Positions 55,680 to 64,000 of a stretch of 64,000 nt of DNA are shown here, piece after piece. Where the stretch lies: contig CATIUR010000004.1 of NCBI GenBank assembly GCA_949592205.1, positions 87,842,337 to 87,906,336 on the forward strand. Reading direction: 5' to 3'. The DNA comes from Helichrysum umbraculigerum. Its lineage: Eukaryota > Streptophyta > Magnoliopsida > Asterales > Asteraceae. Within the stretch, counting starts at the first letter, position 1; each line of letters starts with the position of its first letter. Under the pieces are notes generated by a model. That model had not been told where the DNA came from. It saw only the letters and a program-made list of their open reading frames with translations, and ran no database searches. Position numbers and translations under genes: made by a program.

Positions 55680-58600
55680 ATGCCGCCTAAGAAGAAGAGT
55701 TTCACTGATGCTGAGATTGCCGCACTCATTTCTCGAGGTGTGGCCAAAGCCATGGCTACAAGAGAGTCATAGCGGAACATTCGCAGAAGTGATGAGACTG
55801 TGAACAATAACCCTGTCATCAAACCCTGCACCTACAAGGACTTTCTTAACTGCAAGCCTCTTTACTTCAAGGGCACGGAAGGAGCTATTGGCTTGATTCG
55901 ATGGATCGAGAAAATGGAGTCCGTTTTTCGCATCAGCAACTGTACTGAAGAAGATCGAGTTAAGTTTGCCACCTGCACTTTCCTGGAAGGTGCTCTCACC
56001 TGGTGGAATTCTTATGCCACATCTGTGAACATCGATGTTGCATACCAACTCCCTTGGAAGGACCTGAAGAAAATGCTGAGGGACGAGTATTGTCCCAACG
56101 AGGAACTCCAGCGATTGGAAGATGAGTTCTGGCATTTAGCGGTCCAGGGAACCGATATCACTAGTTACAATATCCGCTTTCAACAGCTTGCTCTTCTCTG
56201 CCCATCTATGGTAGACCCGGAACGCAAACGTATCAAAAGATATGTTCGTGGACTTCCAGAGAATATTCAGGGGCATGTCACCTCCTCCAAACCAGGAACC
56301 ATTCAGAGTGCCATCCGTATGACCCATGAGCTCATGGCTCAGGTTGTTAGCCGTGAAACACATGTAACATCTTCTGGGAACAACAACAAGAGAAAGTTTT
56401 CTGGGAACTCCAACAGCCAAAGCCAACAAACCACCAAGAAGCCTGAGACTGTTAAGGCTTACACTTCTGGGTCTGGGGACAGGAAGGGTTACACTGGGAA
56501 CAAACCTTACTATTCCAAATGCAACCGCCATCATGAGGGTCCTTATGGTACTCCTTGTAACAACTGCAAGAGGTACGGACATTCTTCCAGGGACTGCCGA
56601 GCACCCAAGGTCATCAACAACAACAACACCAACAACAACTCCAACCAACCAAAGGCCTGTTATGAATGTGGCAACACGAAGCATTACAGGAATGACTGCC
56701 CGAAGCTAAAGAACAAGAACAGCGGCAACAATGCAAAAGGTAGAGCCTTTGTTCTGAACTCAGGGGATGCCCGTCAAGACCCGAATGTGGTCACGGGTAC
56801 ATTCCTCATCAACAACCTATCTGCCTCTGTTCTATTTGATACTGGTGCTGATTAGAGTTTTATTTTTGATGAATTTTACCCACTGCTTGACATCATCCCT
56901 GTTGCATTAGATGTTAAGTACATTGTTGAGTTAGCTAATGGTAAGCTCATTGAGACCGACAGTGTAATACCTAATTGCACTTTAAACCTCGCCAACGAAC
57001 TCTTCTCCATTGACCTTATACCAGTCGAGATCGGAAGCTTCGACATCATCGTTGGTATGGACTGGTTGTCCAAACATCGTGCTGAAATCATCTGTTTCGA
57101 AAAGATTGTCCGCATTCCCCTCGCCGCTGGTAGAACTTTGATCATACAAGGGGAGACATGTGGGACGAGGATGAACATCATATCATGCATGAAAACCCGT
57201 AAGTACTTGAGAAAGGGTTATCATGCAATCCTCGCACATGTCATGGAGAAAAATTCGGAGGAGAAGCGACCTAAGGATGTGCCAATTGTCCGAGACTTTC
57301 CTGAAGTCTTCCCCGAAGACCTACCTGGCCTTCCACCACCGAGTTACAGGAACTCCTGGACAAAGGATTCATTCGACCGAGTTCTTCACCTTGAGGAGCT
57401 CCGGTCTTGTTTGTTAAGAAGAAGGACGGTTCTTTCCGCATGTGCATCGATTATCGTGAGCTGAACAAGTTAGCAGTAAAGAACCGTTATCCGCTTCCCC
57501 GCATCGATGACCTGTTTGACCAACTCTAGGGGTCGAGTTTTTATTCAAAGATCGATCTTCGATCAGGTTATCATCAGTTACGAGTTCGCGATGCCGATAT
57601 TCCCAAAACTGCTTTTCAAACTCGCTATGGGCATTATGAGTTCCAAGTTATGCCCTTTGGTTTAACCAACGCACCGGCTGTATTCATGGATCTTATGAAT
57701 CGGGTGTGCAAACCTTATCTCGACAAGTTTGTTATTGTCTTCATCGATGACATCCTCATTTATTCGCGCAACGAGCAGGAACATGCGCAACATCTGAAAA
57801 CCATCCTAGAACTACTCAAACACGAGGAGTTATTCGCCAAATTCTCCAAGTGTGAGTTCTGGATGCAAACCGTTCAATTCCTTGGACACGTGATTGACAG
57901 TCAAGGGATTCATGTTGAGCCTTCAAAAATCGAGGCTATCAAGTGCTGGTAAGCACCTACAACGCCGACCGAAGTACGCCAATTCTTAGGACTTGCTAGG
58001 TACTATCGGCGCTTCATTGAGAATTTCTCCAAAATAGCTCAACCACTCACAACGCTTACTCAAAAATAAAAATAATTCGATTGGACAGATAAGCAAGAAT
58101 CAGCTTTCCAACTGCTCAAACAAAAGCTTTGCAGTGCACCTATTCTATCATTACCCGAAGGCAACGATGACTTCGTGGTATACTGCGATGCTTCACACCA
58201 AGGTCTCGGTTGCGTGTTGATGCAACGAGACAAGGTTATCGCTTACGCCTCCCGACAGTTCAAAATACATGAAAAGAATTACACCACTCATGATCTTGAA
58301 CTTGGAGCTGTCGTCTTTGCACTCAAAATCTGGAGACACGATCTGTACGGCACCAAATGTACAATCTTCACGGATCATAAAAGTCTCCAACACATCTTCG
58401 ATCAAAAGGATCTCAACATGAGACAACGTCGCTGGGTCGAGTTGCTCACCGATTATGATTATGAGATCCGATACCATCCGGGCAAAGCAAATGTTGTTGC
58501 CGATGCTCTTAGTAGAAAAGAACGAGTGAAACCCCTTCGAGTCCGAGCCCTTGGTATGACAATTCACAACAACCTCACTACTCAAATCATTACCGCTCAG

Positions 58601-60028
58601 CTTGAAGCACTCAAACCCGAGAACGTGAAAAACGAGGCCTTGCGAGGCATGGACAAACAGTTCGAAACCAAATCTGACGGGGCTAAATACTTCTCGAATC
58701 GAATATGGGTACCAAGTTTTGGAAACCTATGAGACTTGGTGATGCACGAAGCTCACAAGTCCAAATACTCGATACATCCTGGGTCTGACAAGATGTATCA
58801 TGGCATCAAAGAGTTGTATTGGTGGCCCAACATGAAAGCTGAAATCGCTACTTATATCAACAAATGTCTTACCTGCTCAAAGGTCAAAATTGAATATCAT
58901 AAACCCTCTGGTCTACTTCAACAACCGGACATCCCTCAATGGAAATGGGAGCAGATCGCTATGGATTTCATCACTAAACTTCCAAAATCATCAAGCGGTT
59001 GCGATACCATTTGGGTGATCGTCGATCGGCTCACGAAATCTGCTCATTTCCTCGCCATAAAGGAAACCGACAAAATGGAACGCCTCATGCGGATATATCT
59101 GAAGGAAATCGTATCTTGACACGGTGTTCCTATCTCGATTATCTCTGACAGAGATAGTCGTTTCACTTCTCAGTTTTGGAGATCATTGCAAAAATCATTG
59201 GGTACTCGCCTGGATATGAGTACCGCCTATCACCCACAAACCAATGGTCAAAGTGAACGCACAATTCAAACACTGGAAGACATGCTATGAGCCTGCGTAG
59301 TTGATTTCGGTGCAAACTGGGAACATCACTTACCGTTGTGTGAATTCTCATACAACAACAACTATCATGCCAGCATTGGGGCTGCACCCTTCGAGGCACT
59401 ATACGGTCATAAGTGCCGATCACCTATCTGCTGGACCGAAGTGGGAGACAACCAACTCACTGGTCCGGAGATCATACATGAAACCACAGAGAAAATCTTT
59501 GGTATCCAAAACCGGCTGAAAGCCGCCCGTGATCGTCAGAAGAGTTATGCTGACGTGAGACGCAAGCATCTCGAGTTCTAGGTTGGGGATCGAGTATTGC
59601 TCAAAGTATCACCTTGGAAAGGTGTCATCCGTTTTGGAAAACGCAGGAAATTGAATCCCATATACATTGGACCTTTTGAGATCCTTGAAAGGATTGGTCC
59701 AGTGGCATATCGATTGTAGCTACCTCCCGAGCTCAGTAGCGTGCATCCCACATTCCACATTTCTAATCTGAAGAAATGCCTGTCTGATGAGACGCTTATT
59801 ATTCCCCTCGACAAAATCCAAATTGACGATAAACTTTATTTCGACAAAACACCAGTGGAGATCATGGACCGCGAGGTCAAACAACTTAAACAAAGTCGTA
59901 TTCCCAATGTTAAAGACCGGTGGAATTCGCGACGTGGTCCGGAATTCACTTGGGAATGAGAAGACCAAATGCGACTCAAGTATCCACATCTATTCTCAAA
60001 CTCCACTCAAACCACGACTCAGAGTTAA
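55680..60028 (+). pseudogene. gag-pol: Gag-pol pseudogene of element D
   Basis: Homologous end to end to the polyproteins of A and C, starting at MPPKK (55680) and ending at TAA 60026-60028. In-frame stops lie at 55770, 56853 (next to the protease DTGAD), 57527, 57950, 58067, 58073, 58730, 59117, 59288, 59579, 59717 and 59957. A deletion of about 100 bp near 57342 removes the segment before RT and shifts the frame. Gag still has readable knuckles, one with changed cysteines (YYSKCN, GPYGTPC) and a K for G in CGNTKHYRNDC. RT FIDD and RNase H YCDAS remain readable. Eight of the twelve stops fit C-to-T change at CAG, CAA, CGA or CGG codons when compared with A and C. Confidence 0.92.
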
Positions 60029-60049
60029 ATTTCGGGAAGAAATTCTCCT

Positions 60050-60062
60050 AACAAGGGGAGAA
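60050..60062 (+). promoter_or_regulatory. Polypurine tract of element D
   Basis: AACAAGGGGAGAA before the 3' LTR. The preceding palindrome (60028-60044) is broken: AATTTCGGGAAGAAATT. Confidence 0.9.
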
Positions 60063-60164
60063 TGTGACACCCGACAAATTAGGACTTTTATTAGTGCCTA
60101 ATCATTTTATTAATACATGTAATTAGTTCTATGTTAGGTTAATTATATGTATCATTATATATAT
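60063..60164 (+). repeat. 3' LTR of element D, first 102 bp
   Basis: Starts TGTGACACCCGACAAATTAG and matches the 5' LTR up to the TA-rich tract, where element E is inserted. Confidence 0.9.
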
Positions 60165-61202
60165 TGTTGAGTCACTGGTCGCTGACCATGATGAAGTCAC
60201 TGGTCGCTGACCAACTCAACTGTTCACTACTCGATGAAGAAATGGATTGTATCGAAGCTGCTGTTGCTAATGATAGGTTTCGCTGATCGTCATTCATTTC
60301 GCCTGATATGCTGAGGAAGATTTAAAGTTCAACTTGGTGTGTCGCTGATCAACATCAGCGAGAGCTTTACTTCTTCAAATCAATAAAGGCAAAAGTCACT
60401 GCCAGAATAACAGCTAGTCACTGAAGATCTTTAGTTCAAGTCATTCTACAAGAGCATGTTAGCTCGCAGTGAGTGAGGAGGATTACTGCATCTTTAGGGA
60501 CTATTCAATAAAGCCTCTCAATCATCAAGTACTAAAAGTACTGTACTTATCTATACATCAGCAAGAGTGTTCCAGTTCGAAGTATGTCCGAAAGATTACG
60601 TGGCAGCAAGTGATTGGTTTTAAGGTAACGAGATATTTGCGGTAACAGAATTGGGACCCGCAGAATGTCGGTTCATCAGAGTTCAAACCAATCAAGCAGC
60701 GACACGTGTCCTTCCAAGATCCTATTTTGTAGGCGATATTTTAGGAACTCTTGTAGTATAAATAGTTCAGTGTTTTGTACTGTAGAGGCTAGTCGTTCAA
60801 TTCGTGTTAATCACTTGTGTTTCAGTGAGTAGTTTGTCTAAGCACGACTTAGCGATTCATAGAGTGAACAGTCAGCGTGTTTGTCCACTGCTGTTCATCT
60901 CGATTGTAATAGTTTAGCTAAGTGTTTGAATTGGATTGACTTTGGTTAATCCATTCCGCATTCAACACTTGTGAATTTTATGATCAATACAATTCACCAT
61001 TTCAGCTACTATTACATTGTTCTTTGATATTGTCATATATGTTATCTGATATACTCTGTTTCTGTTATAACAATTAAGAACTTTCAATTAACTTAGTTAA
61101 AATCAGAAAAAGTTTTTAATTGTATTCAACCCCCCCTTCTACAATTAAACTTTACACTTTGCGATTCCAAATCACTAATCAATAGTGATCACGGGACTCT
61201 CA
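60165..61202 (+). repeat. 5' LTR of element E
   Basis: About 1038 bp from TGTTGAGTCACTGG to CGGGACTCTCA, followed by TT and the PBS. The exact start could instead be 60168. GTCACTGGTCGCTGACCA occurs twice near its start (about 60172 and 60196). Confidence 0.75.
60757..60764 (+). promoter_or_regulatory. TATA box in LTR of element E
   Basis: TATAAATA, about 450 bp before the LTR end, with transcription expected to start about 30 bases downstream. Confidence 0.6.
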
Positions 61203-61204
61203 TT

Positions 61205-61216
61205 TGGTATCAGAGC
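61205..61216 (+). promoter_or_regulatory. Primer binding site of element E
   Basis: TGGTATCAGAGC, initiator methionine tRNA type, two bases after the LTR. Confidence 0.85.
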
Positions 61217-61250
61217 AGAGTTGGTTTAACTTCAATTAACCAGGTCTGCA

Positions 61251-62605
61251 ATGGAATCTGTAAAGTACAGCTGTGTTGACTCTGACTATCAAAAGGGAAA
61301 TGGTTCTACAACCAAACCTCCAGCTTTTGATCCTTCAAGGATTGAAACTTGGATGTCCCGGATGATGATGTTTTTGGACTTAGTTGATGACCGTCTCTGT
61401 AATATCATAACCAATGGTCCACATATCCCAACTACTATTGTTCCTGCTGTAATTGCAACAGCTACTACTCCAGCTATACCAGAAATGGTTTTACCTAAAA
61501 GAGAGGAACAATGGACTGATGAGGATAAGCGATTGGTTAGACTTGATAAACAAGCTAAAATCTATATAGGCATGGCACTTCCTGATGAAGTGTTCGAATC
61601 AATCAGGCTTTGTAGAACTGCTAAAGATATGTGGGATACCCTTAGGAATATATATATTGGAACTCCTGATATTATTCGCTGCAGGGAAGTCAATCTCACT
61701 CGCCAGTATGAGCTGTTCGCAATGGAACCAAATGAATCTCTGTCTTCCACTTACACCAGATACCAGTCACTGATGAACAAAATGGAGAAGGCTGGTATAG
61801 GCAAGGAACAGAGATTTGTTGTTGAAAAGTTTCTTGAGTTGCTGCCAAGGAAAATCTGGGGAACCATTGCAACGTGTACCAGACAGAGAAATGATTATTC
61901 AATTCTGAATTTAACTCAGGTCTATGGTATTTTGCTCAATTGGGAGCAGTCTGAAAAGCAAGCTGATCAGAGTGAGCATATTCGTGCTACTCTTGGAAGT
62001 CAGAAGATATCCAATGCCCTTGTAGCAGAGCTTTATGAAATCGATCAGAGACAGAAGTCAAAGGTGTCTAAGAAAAGTTCAAAGTCACTAATAGCTGAAG
62101 AAGAAGGTGGTCAAGATGAAGAACAGTCAGATTACGAGTATGATGAAGGACTGGAGAAGCTTGAGAAGGATATGGCCATGATGGTTGCTAATTTCAGAAG
62201 GAACACCAGATCAAAAAGATTCGCTGGTGCTCCATCATCTGATAAATTTCAATCCAAAGGTGAATGCTACAAGTGTGGCAGAATTGGTCATTTTGCATCT
62301 GAATGCAGATCAAAGTCAGTAAATCAAGTCCCTGAACCTATGCCAGACTTCAGAAATGATAAGTACAACAAGTACAAGGCAAAATACAAGAAACTAAAGG
62401 CATTGGCTAAATCTGGGAAGAAGAAGGGAAAAGGTTTTATCGCTGAAGAAGGTTCATTCAGTGATTCTGACTCCTCATCATCTGATGAAGAAGAAGCAAT
62501 GATTTGTTTAGACAAGGAGTACTGTCTGATGGCTAATGACACTGAACTTCTTGAAGACATAAAAAAAGTCACTCCTAAATGTTCAGCATTTGAATGGGAT
62601 CCTGA
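61251..62605 (+). CDS. gag: Gag of copia element E, truncated by an insertion
   Basis: About 452 residues of copia-type gag, followed by 32 residues read from unrelated inserted sequence to a stop at 62705. The N-terminal half has the UBN2-like retrotransposon gag pattern (ETWMSRMMMFL near 32-42, then AKDMWDTLRNIY near 124-135 and a region ending LELLPRKI near 195-202). A zinc knuckle CYKCGRIGHFASEC lies at 339-352. A lysine-rich stretch (365-395) and an acidic serine-rich stretch (400-416) follow. No protease motif appears before the break, so this copy cannot make pol. The start ATG follows the PBS by 34 bp. Confidence 0.85.
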
Positions 62606-64000
62606 TGCATCCCGAAACGGTCGTTCACGCAACGGGACACATCGGTGGGATAGTTTTAAATTTATAAGAGTCGGGGGGAGCCTAATCCTCCGAACTACCT
62701 ACTAATACTAGGTACGAATACCTGATATAAGTATGTGGTAAGGATGATCCAGGGTCGTTCCTCACAACGGCAGAATTGAAACAGAGCTAGTTCTGACAAA
62801 TCAGTAATTAAGCTAGGGTTGGACAGATTGAAAGGTGGTTGTTTTGGTTTTTATCTATTTATCTAATTAAACTACTAAAACTAAGAAAGCAGAAAAGTAA
62901 AAAATGGAGGGTTGTGCTTGCTATGACTTCATTAGCTTATGCATGGGGTGATGTTTAAGGTTTTAAGTATGAAAACGTCTTTTAAAGATTTGTGTCTTGC
63001 TTTCGTCTAAGTATTCACAGTGTAAACACTAACACCCTACTGTCTGATTTCTCAGACAGTATGTCACTGAGTAGTTAGGTTATGGTGATTCTGATCAGAG
63101 GAGGCTGCTCAACTCTTCAACACTTTCCATATGGTGGAGAAGTGACCCTTCTTGGAATAGTATTCCTGGGCGCATGAGATAGAGTAACAGACCCACTAAA
63201 AGTTCTGACCGTTCTTAACACTGTGAGGATACTAAGGCTAGGCAAGGCATTTAAGATTAAGACTTGGTTTGGTGACTGCTAACTTTACATTAATGGTCTT
63301 TGTTTAGTCCAGAGCTGTGTGATTCAACCAGGATGTGACACAGTCTTCAACCGACGACAGTTCCTTAGCTTCCACGTATTTGTGTTATACGAAGTACTGT
63401 GCCGATTTATGGTCTTTCCGGTGCCACATACTTTATGGTCACTCTGGACTAGTTTAACTAAGTTTGTATTAACGATTAACCATCTATGATATAAACCATC
63501 CCTCACTACAATCCCAATAAATCCCTGATTGATTCACGGTGTACTATACGAAAGGTTTTGACAGTATTTCCACAGCTACACAATTCAGACCATGTTGATT
63601 TATTTGATTTGAAAACACAGATAGGTAGTGACCGGTTGATCAAGGTACATGACTCCTTGTCGTACAGGTTCTAACCACGTTTATTGGAGGAAAGGCGTTT
63701 AGGTTTAGAAATTCATAAATGTAAAATTAACAGTACACCGGTTTTCAATATGTAACAATTGGGAACATTATTCCACAACGGATTGTGCCCACGACTTTCA
63801 TAGCTTCCACGTTCCGTACTACACACATTCGTGATGTTTCCGGCGCTATACAAATGAAAGCCGTATAACGTTACCTCCGTCGTTTCATAACGATAGTATC
63901 CCAATTGTATATTTAAAGTAACATCACCCACAATACATAAACTAACTACATCATAACAAGCACAAGGTAACTACTCCCTACGCATAACAAACAATCCTAA
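62606..64000. mobile_element. Unidentified insertion in gag of E, possibly an LTR
   Basis: Homology to gag stops near 62606, where TGCATCCCGAAACGG could be an LTR start. About 1.4 kb to the window end has no coding content. It includes a perfect 9-bp hairpin ACTGTCTGA-TTTC-TCAGACAGT at 63039-63060. No terminal repeat can be checked because the sequence ends. Confidence 0.4.

Larger units (their letters stand above)
51070..60164 (+). mobile_element. Element D: old, decayed Tekay-like Ty3/gypsy element
   Basis: 5' LTR 51070-54408, PBS, a decayed pre-gag ORF, gag-pol pseudogene, PPT, and the first 102 bp of the 3' LTR (60063-60164), where copia element E interrupts it. The rest of the 3' LTR lies beyond the window, so the target duplication (possibly TTAAA at 51065-51069) cannot be confirmed. 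Confidence 0.92.
60165..64000 (+). mobile_element. Element E: Ty1/copia element, runs beyond the window
   Basis: 5' LTR 60165-61202, PBS, and a gag with UBN2-type features. It is inserted in the TA-rich tract of D's 3' LTR and is itself cut near 62606 by other sequence. Pol and the 3' LTR are not seen. Gag style and LTR length suggest a SIRE- or Tork-like lineage, but that is uncertain. Confidence 0.8.

Overview
This window is repeat-rich nuclear DNA of a flowering plant. The evidence is several chromodomain-type Ty3/gypsy (Tekay-like) retrotransposons, a Ty1/copia element, Stowaway, Mutator-like, Harbinger-like and hAT-like MITEs, a Helitron end, and a short piece of plastid atpA (nuclear plastid DNA). 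Tekay abundance would suit Asteraceae, but the sequence does not fix the family. No complete host gene is visible. At most, two small exons at the left edge (285-797) may be the 3' end of one.

Layout: 1-1266 is host or intergenic DNA with a 90-bp tandem repeat. 1267-11913 is element A, an intact minus-strand Tekay-like element with a GATGA target duplication, LTRs that differ at 2 of 2392 positions by eye, one open gag-pol frame and an extra ORF before gag. 11919-22343 is intergenic DNA full of small DNA transposons, including a foldback Mutator-like element with telomere-like repeats apparently nested in a Harbinger-like MITE, plus the atpA fragment. 22349-25305 is a solo LTR (target duplication AAAAT). 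25511-27180 holds a long-TIR Mutator-like element (9-bp duplication) and a Stowaway. 29159-50934 looks like a Helitron split by element C (29949-49610, plus strand, TSD ATATA, intact gag-pol). The left LTR of C is itself split by a 503-bp Mutator-like MITE and by element B (31450-40664, minus strand, TSD CGTAC), a gag-only non-autonomous element. 51070-60164 is element D, an old Tekay-like element with a dozen stops and a deletion in gag-pol. Its 3' LTR is split by a copia element E (60165 onward), whose gag is in turn cut at about 62606 by an unidentified insertion running to the window end.

How the parts relate: A and C encode complete gag, protease, reverse transcriptase, RNase H, integrase and chromodomain. 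B keeps only LTRs, PBS, gag, a pre-PPT palindrome and PPT, so it must borrow pol in trans if it moves. The five LTR types (A, B, C, D and the solo LTR) differ in most of their sequence. They nevertheless share an ordered set of blocks: a pyrimidine-rich tract with a GTAAG donor-like site, an array of short repeated motifs, a CAG|GTGAGT block, small hairpins upstream of a TTCTCAG|GT block, and a terminal hairpin next to the PBS. Stem sequences of several hairpins change together between families, which suggests conserved RNA structure and possibly an LTR-internal intron. This is the most interesting signal in the window.
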